Of a stretch of DNA of 64,000 nt, positions 9,649-18,732 are shown piece by piece (position 1 is the stretch's first letter; every line of letters begins with the position of its first letter). A program made the position numbers and the translations under genes. The notes below the pieces were generated by a model. The model saw only the letters and a list, made by a program, of their open reading frames with translations, was not told the DNA's origin and made no database searches. This DNA is from Microbulbifer sp. MKSA007 (GTDB lineage Bacteria; Pseudomonadota; Gammaproteobacteria; Pseudomonadales; Cellvibrionaceae): assembly GCA_032615215.1 (NCBI GenBank), contig CP128433.1:2191501-2255500 (forward strand). Direction: 5' to 3'.

Positions 9649-11794
9649 TTGCAGGAAAGGCAGGGGGAGCGCGAGAACGGTAAGCATAAAAGAAGAAAAG
9701 GCGGGCACTACGCTCCCAGAGCTTGGGAAATCGCTCCAAACTACTGGATCTTCTCGACTTTATTGAACACGAGCGGGTTTCTAGCGTACTATGCATATAG
9801 CCAGTGCGTCCTGAGTATTTTTTTTATTTATTTTTTTTATAAATAAAAAATACGTGCTATCCAGGAGATGGAGGTCGGCCCTCCGTTATCGCTTTGCAGG
9901 AAGTGGTAACAAACCGCCTCAAGGTGATCGGAGTAAAGAGCTTTGGTTAGAAGCGCTTGAGGAAAAGGCGTACGAGATACGTCAGGTATGTTGTGTAGAG
10001 ACGAATGCAAATGAACCACTGATGAGGTGTCGAAAGCGTATTACCAAGATGATGTCAAAACCCGTGCACTGGCTAAGTGCGGGGATAAGCATGGAGGTTA
10101 CCTGTTTACCGACCGAGTGGCATCCGGCATAGAGGTGGCGTGAACACACAACAGGCTTTTGGGTGGAACAGGAGAACCTGTCGTCCAGGTGTTAAGGAAG
10201 AGCGTCAAGTAGAGGCCCTACAAGATGTTGAGTACCAAGACTGGTCACAGGGGCGGAACAACCCGTAGTAGTGGAGAAGCGGCTGTAATGGACGTGGAGC
10301 GAAGGGGTTGTCGTATTCGGCGACTAACCGTGTAATCAACCCAGATGGGGAGGAATTAACGATTAGCGCAAAGCCATTCAATATTCCAAAGCGAGCGGTT
10401 TGGGAAGCGTGGAAGCAGATCAAGGCTAATGGCGGCGGAGCGGGGATTGATGAGATAACGATAGAGCAATACGAATCGAGTCTCGTCAAAAACCTTTACA
10501 AGCTATGGAATCGGATGTCATCTGGCAGCTATTTTCCATCAGCCGTCAAACGAGTGGATATTCCGAAACTCGATGGCAGCCTGCGACCATTGGGTATCCC
10601 CACAATCGAAGATCGCATTGCACAAATGGTGGCTAAGCAACTGCTGGAGCCAGAATTGGAGAAGGTGTTTCACCCTGACTCCTACGGCTATCGGCCAGGC
10701 AAATCTGCTATAGACGCAGTGCGTCGAGCTCGACAACGATGCTGGGATAGAATCTGGGTAGTTGATTTAGATATCAAAGGTTTCTTTGACAATATTAATC
10801 ACGAACTTCTGCTGAGGGCATTAGATAAACATAATAATCATCGGTGGGTACAGACTCTATGTACAGCGCTGGTTAACGGCTCCAGTACAACATCGGGACG
10901 GACAGCTTGAAGAGCGAACACAAGGTACCCCACAAGGGGGTGTAATCAGCCCGCTACTGGCAAACTTGTTTTTGCACTACACGCTGGACGCCTGGATGGT
11001 GAGAACGCACAGAGATATTCCTTTTGAGCGTTACGCGGATGATGCTGTTTACCATTGTCGTAATCCTCGAGAGGCGGATCGCTTACTGGCGGCTCTAAAA
11101 GCACGCCTGGCTACCTGCGGGCTTGAGGCTCATCCAGAGAAAACGCGCAAGGTCTATTGCAAGAACAGTAATCGTAAAGACTCCCACCCAGTTATCCACT
11201 TTGACTTTCTGGGGTTTCGATTTGGTCCCAGAAAAGCAAGGAATCGCCAAGGACAGATCTTCACCGCATTTAGTCCTTCAATGAGCCCTAAAGCTTTCAA
11301 GAGGATCAAGGATAAGGTTAGGCAGTGGCGTGTGATTAACTGGGTGGATCGATCACTATCTGAAATGGCAAAGGTACTTAATCCCGCAATACAGGGTTGG
11401 CTGAACTATTACGGTCACTTTGGGCGGAGATATGGTGTTTATCGGCTACAGAAGTATCTTGATCAAACGCTGATGCGTTGGGCTAGGAAGAAGTTTAAGC
11501 ATCTAAAGCGAAGCTGTTTCAAGAGTTGGGCCTTTATTGGAAAGGTTCGTCAACAAATGCGCGGCTTGTTTGCACACTGGAGAATGGGAAGATTGAAAAT
11601 GTGCTGAATACGAAGAGCCGTATGAATTGAGAGGTTCACGTACGGTTCTGTGAGAGGTCGAAGGGGAAGTTCCTTTGGTCTACTCGACCTTTGATAGTGT
11701 GATTATCAACTTGGTTAGCTGGCCCCTGGTGTTGGTAGCACCTTGGGTCAGCGCCTTTTACTTACTTTTACGTCACGCTACCGTTCTCCTTTGA
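9649..11794 (+). CDS. Small membrane-protein ORF interrupted by the group II intron
   Basis: Exon 1 (9649-9803) and exon 2 (11689-11794) join in frame when the intron is cut at its predicted GUGCG start and AC end. The joined ORF codes 86 residues, with the junction at AYYAYSHFDSV. It then reads INLVSWPLVLVAPWVSAFYL, a long hydrophobic segment, and ends in LLLRHATVLL. Without splicing, exon 1 runs into stops in the intron. The TTG at 9649 is only the first possible start. Family not recognised. The evidence is the frame agreement and the coherent hydrophobic product; it could still be chance. Confidence 0.35.
10308..11607 (+). pseudogene. ltrA: Group II intron reverse transcriptase/maturase, frameshifted
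   Basis: The two parts are in different frames. Part one (to about 10850) carries RT motifs: KRVDIPKLDGSLRPLGIPTI, AKQLLEPELEKVFHPDSYGY and VDLDIKGFFDNINHELLL. Part two carries GTPQGGVISPLLANLFLHY, the catalytic YADD (FERYADDAVYH), and the maturase X domain with GWLNYYGHFGRRYG. There is no clear endonuclease domain. The frame change falls near 10845-10855, around HRWV...LYVQRW, and needs loss of one base (or gain of two). That differs from the other frame breaks in the window, which need gain of one. It could be a true inactivating mutation. The TTG at 10308 is the likely start of about 432 residues. Confidence 0.88.
11615..11650 (+). ncRNA. Group II intron domain V
   Basis: GAGCCGTATGAA pairs with TTCACGTACGGTTC around a short GAGA-containing loop. 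This is the catalytic hairpin of group II ribozymes, with the GAGCCGUAUG/CGUACGGUUC strands characteristic of bacterial members. It begins 7 nt after the RT stop codon. Confidence 0.92.
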
Positions 11795-12230
11795 GAAATG
11801 AGTCTTGGATTTGTTTGAATCAACGACCCTTAAAAAACTGCTGGGTAAGACTCTAATTCCGATAAATATTCGTCAATTTTACGCAGCTTTGACACTAAAA
11901 CAAACTTAATAAAATCCAATAAGATCATTTTAGTGCCTATATTTTTTGTTTCTTTGAAGGGGCTGCAATTGGCTGTTGTATTTCAGGGGGGTAACGCTGC
12001 TTGCCACTCTCTATATCGCGAGTTTTAAAAATAATATTACTATTCAGGCTAAGGTAAGTTCGAGATGAAAATACCTCTAGAGGTTCTAGTCTCTCCAAAT
12101 TTGGGAATGTAGTGTTAAAGGGAGTAAATTATACGTATTAAAGCTACAATTCGGTTGCTACTTTAATAATTGCCATTTTGGTAAAATTGTATCTCTTAAG
12201 GAGGGGTAAGATAATTATTAACCTATAATA
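11795..12230. other. Intergenic region, 436 bp
   Basis: A/T-rich spacer between the intron's 3' exon and a convergent hypothetical gene. No supported ORF, hairpin terminator or RNA gene is visible. Confidence 0.6.
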
Positions 12231-12884
12231 TTATTCAATCTCTTGCCCACAAATATGGGTGTCAATATCTAGTGCTAGATTAAGCCCACTTAGCCTGCTC
12301 AATGTTTCTAAATCCAAGTGTATACCCGCATTGGCACTTATATATTGATGCTTGCAAACTGAAATATATGCCTTTGTTTTTTTTGTAAGCTCCCGGATAG
12401 AATCAGCTTCCTTTTCTAGTTCTTTTAATAATTCCAGTAGTTTCTCTTCTAGTCCATAAGCTTCGTTCATATTTGGTTCATAGGAAATCCGTGTGAAGTT
12501 ATATTTTAATTTTTTATTTCTTTGCAAGTCACCTTTTGACCAGCCGGATAAGTTATCATAAGGAAGTATACTTGATAGATCTTCATAGCTGAGTGTTTCG
12601 GTTGCTGCTGTTAAATAGACACGATGCCCAGATTCTACCCATATCCATTTGATGTTTGGAATGCTTGATTTGGCAACATTTACTACGAGAAAAAAACGTT
12701 CATTCTTAATGTGGAAATACACAGCCACAGTGTCTTCATAGTGATTTAAATTCACTCGCGCTACTTTGGGATAGCCATTTTCAAGTTCGATTTCCATAAC
12801 CTGCAAGTGCTGCATTGTTAGTTCAAATGTAGGTTTGTTAAGTTCTTGAGTAGCTGCTGAAACATACGGCTGCGGATCGGTCAT
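12231..12884 (-). CDS. Hypothetical protein, 217 aa
   Basis: Family not recognised. The start ATG at 12884 (MTDPQPYVSAATQEL) is preferred over a TTG 63 nt upstream. The N-terminal two thirds look like an alpha/beta domain rich in aromatic residues. Residues about 150-185 (EEKLLELLKELEKEADSIRE) form a strong amphipathic helix or coiled coil, and a cysteine-containing tail follows. No signal peptide or membrane segment. It lies just downstream of the astacin protease gene on the same strand (31-94 bp gap), so it could be co-transcribed as a partner; that is only a positional inference. Confidence 0.6.
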   Translation of the reverse strand: MTDPQPYVSAATQELNKPTFELTMQHLQVMEIELENGYPKVARVNLNHYEDTVAVYFHIKNERFFLVVNVAKSSIPNIKWIWVESGHRVYLTAATETLSYEDLSSILPYDNLSGWSKGDLQRNKKLKYNFTRISYEPNMNEAYGLEEKLLELLKELEKEADSIRELTKKTKAYISVCKHQYISANAGIHLDLETLSRLSGLNLALDIDTHICGQEIE

Positions 12885-12978
12885 TTTGTATTCAATGATA
12901 GGTGTCAGAAAAATAGAGTGGGCAGTAGTGTCAATAAAGGATGACAATCCTACTGCCCGATCACTAGTTATTTATACT

Positions 12979-15216
12979 TCAATAATCAGCACTAATCCAA
13001 ACATTTTCAAAGTCGGTATAACCATAGATGGTAATATACCAAGTGCCCGATTGAGGAGCGTTCAAATCTATGGATTCATAGTTGCCCCAGTTTTCAGAAG
13101 CGTAGTCGGCATTTGATTCAGTGGCGGGTTCACCGTGCTTGATGTAGAGATCTGCATCACCAACGGAGTTGAATAGAGCTGCGCCCGTAGCTACAGAAAG
13201 CTGGGTCGCTCCTTCAGGAACTTCAATCTTAAACTCGAATTGATCTCCTGCATGGCCATTCAGGTCAGAGATAACCTCGCCGGGGATTAAAAATTCATCA
13301 GTAGATGATTCAGTAAAAGAGCCGACCAGGGATACTTGATCGAAGTCTGTATAGCCGTGGAGCATGACATGCCAGATTCCGGGAGTTGGGTTTGCTATAG
13401 CAACGGACTCCTCATTGCCACCTAAATAGGGCCGATAATCATAGACCGATTCAGTTGGTCTGCTAGCAAAACGAATATAGAGATCCGCATCGCCACTACC
13501 ACCGGTTATCTCAAATGAAAGGTCGCTGGCATTTTCCGGTACTGTGATGGTGTAGAACAACGACTCTCCTGCACTGGCATTAAGACCGCTGACAGGTTTC
13601 TGATTAACCAGAATATTGTCGGACTGATCAGCCAGGGTTACCGTTGCCGTTAAATCTACACCCTCGAAGGAGCGTTCGATAGGAGACAGTAATATGTACC
13701 AGCGGCCGGTTTCCGGCGAAGTGATCTCAATATCTTCAATATTACCGCTATTTTCAGAACTGAAGTCAAAATCGGCTGGGGTAGGTTGGCGATTATAGGC
13801 CACGTACATATTCATTTCACCGCCCAGTTCATCGCCTGAATTGTCAGTAATAACTGTCAGGGTTTGAGCATTTTCGGGCACGTCAATATGGAATACTTTT
13901 TCGCCTTTGCTACTTAAGTTCTCTCGCGTTTTTGATGGGAGGAGAGTTAGCTCTGCCTCCTCATCACAAACTAATGAAATACCCCCTTTAGCGGGGCTGA
14001 AGCTAATGCTCCCTTCATTAAGATAAGAATCAATTAATTCAAGCGCTTCGCAGGAGTAGACATCGAGGAGATTGTCCGTAACATCAATATCAGTTAAGAA
14101 ATGTCGATCCATTACCCACTCGAATTGCGCAGTATCCAAGTAGTTGCCGGCAATATTTAACGTTTCTAGACGTTTAGGTAATTCGGGTAACTCTGTGAGG
14201 TTTTCATTAACAGCGGTTAAGTGCTTTAAGTATCGGAATACGTGAATACCTTGCAGTGACTGGATTTCCCCGTTGCCAGGAGTGCGAATTTCTTCAATGC
14301 TTGCTGCTTCCAGGCTGTCAATTTCACCATCGTTGTTTGTGTCGAAATAGGACGTCAAATATGACTTGAATGCAGGGTCAGGAATATTAATATTGATCGT
14401 GCCATAGTGCGATGCTGCTGCAACCTGATCACCGCCGCCCAAGTCGATACGCTGGGCCATTATACGGCTGAAGTGCTCATAACCCGATTTAGGGATAATA
14501 GTCTCTTGCCCATTAACCGAAAATGCACGTGATGGATAGTGCATTACAGACAGGAAGTCATAGTTACTGTAGTTGTGGGTTTGCCGTATATCAAAATTGT
14601 GGACATACTCGGGTTTAATATTATCCTCAATGATTTCGACATATTCATCACGATCAGATCGCTGATGTTCATGCCTCATACCAATAACATGACCCAATTC
14701 ATGGACAATAATGTACTTGGTATCCCAGTTGTTCATGCTGAAGAATTGCCCGCCGCCAGTCTTTCCAACCATGGAGCGGTTTTCAGTTCCGTTTCTTACG
14801 TGAACGTAGTCAGATTGATCAGTGCGTCTTAAAAATTGTAAGTCTGCAATTTCTTCCCAGACTTTGGTGGCGTCGATAAAACGCTGTTGATTTTCTTCAG
14901 TGACACTATCGTAAAAGTCGTAATATATGATTCCATCAGGCCACTTATTCGCTGATATTTCAACAGCGGACATAATGCTAACTTGACCGGAATCCTCTTG
15001 AACTGGCTCCAGCATATCTCCGGTCAGCTGGTATAGCTTGCCATCAATAATGACTTGGCTCGATTTGGGTTGCTCTTCCAATTGAGCAAACTCATTGCCG
15101 GTGTAGCTTGGTATCGTTATATCTACAGCCTGGCTGTATGCCATTGCAGACTGAAAAGTTAAAGTTAGGGTTGCTGAAATTCCCAGTGTGGTACTGGTAA
15201 ATAGTTTCATTTTCAT
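12979..15216 (-). CDS. Secreted astacin-family (M12A) zinc metalloprotease with three PPC domains
   Basis: A 745-residue exported protease. After a signal peptide (to SAMAYS), a propeptide-like stretch leads to a catalytic domain at residues 90-260. The zinc site HELGHVIGMRHEHQRSDRD (172-190) has all three His, the catalytic Glu and the astacin HExxR extension. The Met-turn is LSVMHYPSRAF near residue 228. A DTNNDGEIDSLEA stretch (about 275-290) looks like a dockerin/EF-hand Ca site, followed by a short leucine-rich section. Three pre-peptidase C-terminal (PPC) domains occupy about 430-530, 545-635 and 650-745, each ending in a WYI(T/L) or WHV motif. PPC domains aid secretion or substrate binding and are often removed. 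The gene is monocistronic or followed by the small hypothetical gene. Confidence 0.93.
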   Translation of the reverse strand: MKMKLFTSTTLGISATLTLTFQSAMAYSQAVDITIPSYTGNEFAQLEEQPKSSQVIIDGKLYQLTGDMLEPVQEDSGQVSIMSAVEISANKWPDGIIYYDFYDSVTEENQQRFIDATKVWEEIADLQFLRRTDQSDYVHVRNGTENRSMVGKTGGGQFFSMNNWDTKYIIVHELGHVIGMRHEHQRSDRDEYVEIIEDNIKPEYVHNFDIRQTHNYSNYDFLSVMHYPSRAFSVNGQETIIPKSGYEHFSRIMAQRIDLGGGDQVAAASHYGTININIPDPAFKSYLTSYFDTNNDGEIDSLEAASIEEIRTPGNGEIQSLQGIHVFRYLKHLTAVNENLTELPELPKRLETLNIAGNYLDTAQFEWVMDRHFLTDIDVTDNLLDVYSCEALELIDSYLNEGSISFSPAKGGISLVCDEEAELTLLPSKTRENLSSKGEKVFHIDVPENAQTLTVITDNSGDELGGEMNMYVAYNRQPTPADFDFSSENSGNIEDIEITSPETGRWYILLSPIERSFEGVDLTATVTLADQSDNILVNQKPVSGLNASAGESLFYTITVPENASDLSFEITGGSGDADLYIRFASRPTESVYDYRPYLGGNEESVAIANPTPGIWHVMLHGYTDFDQVSLVGSFTESSTDEFLIPGEVISDLNGHAGDQFEFKIEVPEGATQLSVATGAALFNSVGDADLYIKHGEPATESNADYASENWGNYESIDLNAPQSGTWYITIYGYTDFENVWISADY

Positions 15217-15758
15217 GTTCCTGCTTTGAAAATGTTTTTAAAGTTTTGCCAAACTTTTATCCATAAATAGTCGAGTAGGAGGCATGTCTGATTAACTCTG
15301 GCAACAAGTTAAATCAGGATGAATATGCCGCCGCGCGGGAGAATACCGATGTTTGGATTTGAGGTCGATAGGTGGTTTTAAGTTGATTCAGAATGCGAGA
15401 TTTGATTCGTGGCATTTCTGGAAGGGCGAACTCACGAACGAGATAAAATGTAGAGGATGACTATCAATTTTCGAGTGTATATCTTGGTGTTATTAGCAAT
15501 ACTTGTGTTCTGAATATTAGGGATCACCCAGGTGCTTTGTTAGCTGGGTAAATAGTGCCAGATTCAAATCCACTTGCTCTAAACTACGAATATCTTCGAG
15601 ACAATTTCATATGAATGAGTGGGGTCGTATCCAGTTTGAGGATATACGGCCACCTCAAGCAGTCGTACAAACCCCTCAAATTGAACAACAAATGGCCTGG
15701 AAGGCAGTAGGGTACCCTGTTAGCCTCTCTTGCAAGCTAGATAGGAAGGAGCGGGCCT
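15217..15758. other. Intergenic region between divergent genes, 540 bp
   Basis: Spacer between the protease and a divergent tetR gene; it must hold both promoters. An ORF of 70 codons from 15611 overlaps the tetR start in another frame and is not credible. No strong palindrome was seen. Confidence 0.55.
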
Positions 15759-16352
15759 ATGCAGGAGTCGGATGTTGCCAATCGGCTAATCGATGCGGCG
15801 CGAGAGTGCTTTTTGAACGATGAGTACCACCGGGTCACAACTCGCCAGATCGCTGCTAAGGCTGGAGTGGCGGTATCGATGATTCGATATTACTTCGGTA
15901 GCAAGGATGGCCTCTATGAAGATATGATCCGCCAAACCCTTCTGCCATTGATCGAGGCCGTAGAGCAACTCAGCCTTGATGGCGATTGGGATTTTGGAGA
16001 TTTCTTTGCCCTTTACTACTCCACCATGCAAGAGAATCCCAAGTTTCCGGCTCTGATCCTGAAAGTCATGGCCCTTAATCAAGGCCCGGGGAAAAATGTG
16101 ATCCGTCAGCTCCTGGAGCGGGGGCGCCAAAGAGGTTCTCGGCGGTTAGCTGAAATTAAAGGTGAAGAAGCCGAATCTGAAGACCCCAAGTATGATTTGC
16201 TCAGGATTTCATTTGTCAGTTTGGCTATGTTGCCGATGTTGGCCAAACCCGTCCTGGAAGAGCAGATGGGGCACGTTATGGACCCCGATTTCTTAAAACA
16301 GCTTGCAGAGTTTAATGGCCGACTTCTGAAGTCAGGTTTGCAAAGCTTATAA
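15759..16352 (+). CDS. TetR/AcrR-family regulator
   Basis: A 197-residue repressor with the N-terminal helix-turn-helix TTRQIAAKAGVAVSMIRYYF at residues 27-46. The C-terminal domain fits a YbiH/CecR-like TetR (LILKVMALNQGPGKNVIRQL). The ATG has a good AAGGAGCGGGCCT ribosome site. An O-methyltransferase gene follows 74 bp downstream on the same strand, so the pair could be one operon or the regulator could control that gene. A hairpin (GGCCTCA/TGAGGCC, 16359-16378) lies between them and may partly separate transcription. No operator was identified. Confidence 0.88.
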   Translation: MQESDVANRLIDAARECFLNDEYHRVTTRQIAAKAGVAVSMIRYYFGSKDGLYEDMIRQTLLPLIEAVEQLSLDGDWDFGDFFALYYSTMQENPKFPALILKVMALNQGPGKNVIRQLLERGRQRGSRRLAEIKGEEAESEDPKYDLLRISFVSLAMLPMLAKPVLEEQMGHVMDPDFLKQLAEFNGRLLKSGLQSL

Positions 16353-16426
16353 CGATATGGCCTCAGCAAGTTGAGGCCGGTCCCTTATATCTATTTTTAA
16401 TCAGATGTTATTTCTGAGGAGTTCTT

Positions 16427-17557
16427 ATGCCCCAGTCGATGCAAAGAAATAGGGCCGTAAATTGGGTCTTTCAACGCGCTTCTAATATGATTAATAGTAT
16501 TTGTAATATTCCTAATGCTCTGATGCCGCCTCCATTTCGAGTAATGCAAATTGGATCGCTATTTTGGCAGTCTAGATGTCTGTATACGGCTGTCCGATTA
16601 AATATAGCTGATCATATTAACGGTGAAGTCGTTCCAGTAGAAAAACTGGCAAATGATTGTAATGCAGATAAAGAGCATCTATATCGATTGATGAGGATGT
16701 TGTGTGCAATGGGGATTTTTAAGGAGGTAAAAGCAAGGCACTTTTCACATAATCGAAACTCTGAAGTGTTGCGCAGTGATGCCAGCAACAGCGTAAGAAG
16801 CATGGTGCTTATGCATAACTCCCCTGAGTTCAGTAAGCCTTGGTTTAATGGGTTTGAAGACCATATTAAAGATGGGAGTGTGCCTTTTGAAGGTGTTTAT
16901 GATCAGGAAATGTTTGATTATATGAATGATCATCAATCTGTTAGCACGCTGTTTTCGGACGCTATGGATACCGTTGATAATCTTACCGGGCTACAGTATT
17001 TACAAGATTTTGATTGGAGCAGGTTTGATAGAATTATTGACTTGGGTGGGGCAAAAGGCAGCAAAAGTGCGAGTGTCCTCTCTTCATATAAAAACATAAC
17101 GGCGATGGTGGTCGACAGGAATAATGTTGAGGGGACGGCAAGAGAGTACTGGAAAAACTCACTGAGTGATTCAGTTGAAGAGCGATTGGACTTCTTCCCA
17201 GCAGATATTATTAACGATAGGCTGCCGGTAGCTAATAGTGATAAGGATATCTACTTGTGTACGGCCGTTTTCCACTTGCTGAATGACAGTAAGGCAAAGC
17301 GACTCCTCAATAATATTTACTCTGCCATGCAAGGGCAAAATGCTACGCTCGCCATTGTTGACGCAGTATTACCTGAGAAGGGCGCAGACCTTAATTTGGC
17401 TGCCATGGACATGCAGATGTTGATGGGAACTCGTGGGCGGGAGCGAACGTTGAGTGAATGGAATCAACTGTTTGGTGATAGTCCTTTCTACTTGGTGGAG
17501 ACAGTCTCCGTGCGTACCTTTGCAAAACTGATGGTGTTGAAAAAGAGAAAGGGTTAG
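16427..17557 (+). CDS. SAM-dependent O-methyltransferase (COMT/acetylserotonin-type)
   Basis: A 376-residue class I methyltransferase. A winged-helix dimerisation domain (about 40-115: CLYTAVRLNIADHINGEV, HLYRLMRMLCAMGIF) is followed by the Rossmann domain, with motif I at IIDLGGAKGSKSASVL (about 205). LCTAVFHLLND is the region that holds the catalytic His in plant-type O-methyltransferases, here probably the His of AVFHLL. It methylates hydroxyl groups of small aromatic or polyketide molecules. The second glycine of the usual GGGxG motif I is Ala, a common change. A GAGGAG ribosome site is 6-7 nt upstream. Next to a TetR regulator. Substrate unknown. Confidence 0.85.
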   Translation: MPQSMQRNRAVNWVFQRASNMINSICNIPNALMPPPFRVMQIGSLFWQSRCLYTAVRLNIADHINGEVVPVEKLANDCNADKEHLYRLMRMLCAMGIFKEVKARHFSHNRNSEVLRSDASNSVRSMVLMHNSPEFSKPWFNGFEDHIKDGSVPFEGVYDQEMFDYMNDHQSVSTLFSDAMDTVDNLTGLQYLQDFDWSRFDRIIDLGGAKGSKSASVLSSYKNITAMVVDRNNVEGTAREYWKNSLSDSVEERLDFFPADIINDRLPVANSDKDIYLCTAVFHLLNDSKAKRLLNNIYSAMQGQNATLAIVDAVLPEKGADLNLAAMDMQMLMGTRGRERTLSEWNQLFGDSPFYLVETVSVRTFAKLMVLKKRKG

Positions 17558-17583
17558 GTGCTAAGCAGTAAGTGGGTGTCAAC

Positions 17584-17627
17584 AAGCGCAATGTTATTAA
17601 TCGTGAAAATGAAAAAACATTGCGCTT
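17584..17627 (+). terminator. Long hairpin after the methyltransferase gene
   Basis: A perfect 12-bp stem, AAGCGCAATGTT / AACATTGCGCTT, with a 20-nt loop lies 27 nt beyond the stop codon. The T tract after it is poor (ATTGTATTGG), so it may act as a terminator or as an mRNA-stabilising hairpin. Confidence 0.5.
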
Positions 17628-17860
17628 ATTGTATTGGTGGCACGAATAGTCTGCTTATCAACTATAGATACGCCAGCAAGCCAATATCCGTAGTAGCTTA
17701 AAGTGCAGTATCACCTGTATTGGTTTTATATACGCCTATATTTACCTATAGCCTCTTTCTGCTAGTCGACTAAGGTTTCGGCCTTTGGTGTCTCAGTGGA
17801 TATTACAGAATTACTTAGGGGGCTCTGAGCCAATATATTTGAAATTACTGGATCTTAGCT

Positions 17861-18685
17861 ATGTATCTAGTGTCCCGTCTAATAGGCAGCTTGCTAGTTT
17901 TATCGGTTATTTATGTGGGGTATGTTTGGGCTGATCTTGAGGATCGAGAGCTAGTTGCTGGGGTTACTTATGATATTCCAGGGTTGGCGTATAGAGAACC
18001 CTCTTCTGGCGCTATAGAAGGCTTTGAGCCTGACCTGGTCAGGGCAATTGGGGAGAAGTTATTTGGCGGCCCTGGCTATATAAGGCTAACCCGTGTGCTG
18101 GATGAGGATCGTATAAAGGCACTTGAAGACGGAAGAGTGGATATGGTGGTATCCCAGTTTACCATCACTCCAGAGCGCGAAGAAAAAGTGGACTTTTCGA
18201 TTCCTTATTACGTCACTGGGGAGGGTTTATTGGTCCATAAAGATAGCGATATTGAGAGCTTTATCGATCTGGAGGGTAAGATAATTGCTGTTACTAAAGG
18301 CTCACTTTCCCTAAAAAGAATGCGTGCTGTCCTGCCGTCATTGGAGGGGGCAAGATTGGTTGTAGCGCCCACAAGCTCAGCGACCTTAGAGGCTGTTCAA
18401 AGCGGAAATGCTGATGCTGCCTCCAATGACATTATTAACCTGGTACTTTTGCGTAAGGCATCAGCCTATCCGACTTTATATCGTCTGGTGAATATTAGTG
18501 GAGACTTCCCGCCAAAGCCCTTTGGTATCGGTGTTAAGAAAGGGAATAAGGAACTGCTCGAACGACTAAATGCCGCTCTAGAGAGCTTAAAGGAGAGTGG
18601 GGAGATCAATAGAATGCTGGATAAGGCCGTTTCCAGTGTGGGGTCAGAGAATGACCCTGATGATACCTTCAGCGGCTCACAGTAG
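17861..18685 (+). CDS. Periplasmic solute-binding protein, family 3 (amino-acid type)
   Basis: A 274-residue protein with a signal peptide (to VGYVWA) followed by the SBP_bac_3 fold. Family motifs include GFEPDLVRAIGEKLFG, the binding signature VDMVVSQFTITPEREEKVDF (about 100-120), IPYYVTGEGLLV and ADAASNDI. It binds small ligands, usually amino acids, and hands them to an ABC transporter or sensor. No permease or ATPase gene is beside it, so it may be an orphan sensor-type binding protein. Its neighbour, 47 bp downstream, is an SMP-30-like protein. The acidic C-terminal tail is not typical of the family. Confidence 0.85.
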   Translation: MYLVSRLIGSLLVLSVIYVGYVWADLEDRELVAGVTYDIPGLAYREPSSGAIEGFEPDLVRAIGEKLFGGPGYIRLTRVLDEDRIKALEDGRVDMVVSQFTITPEREEKVDFSIPYYVTGEGLLVHKDSDIESFIDLEGKIIAVTKGSLSLKRMRAVLPSLEGARLVVAPTSSATLEAVQSGNADAASNDIINLVLLRKASAYPTLYRLVNISGDFPPKPFGIGVKKGNKELLERLNAALESLKESGEINRMLDKAVSSVGSENDPDDTFSGSQ

Positions 18686-18732
18686 AGTAGTCGCAGAACT
18701 ATCCGTACAGATAAAGTCTAATTAGGGGCGAT

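Larger units (their letters stand above)
9804..11688 (+). mobile_element. Group II intron
   Basis: A retroelement of 1,885 bp. The 5' end is placed at GTGCG (9804), the standard group II start; an A/T-rich hairpin and a 450-nt structured region follow. A reverse transcriptase/maturase lies in domain IV, a clear domain V at 11615-11650, a domain VI-like stem (GGTCGAAGGGG ... CCTTTGGTC), and the end at CTACTCGAC (11688). The RT has a frameshift, so the intron may not be mobile by itself, though the ribozyme parts look complete. The 5' boundary is less sure than the 3' one. Confidence 0.8.

Noticed and set aside
11700..11780. A possible tRNA-like structure in the intron's 3' exon
   Set aside because: No cloverleaf with TTCGA-type loop or CCA end could be built; the stretch reads better as coding sequence.
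15611..15823. 70-codon ORF before the second tetR gene
   Set aside because: Overlaps the tetR start out of frame, no ribosome site, no recognisable product.
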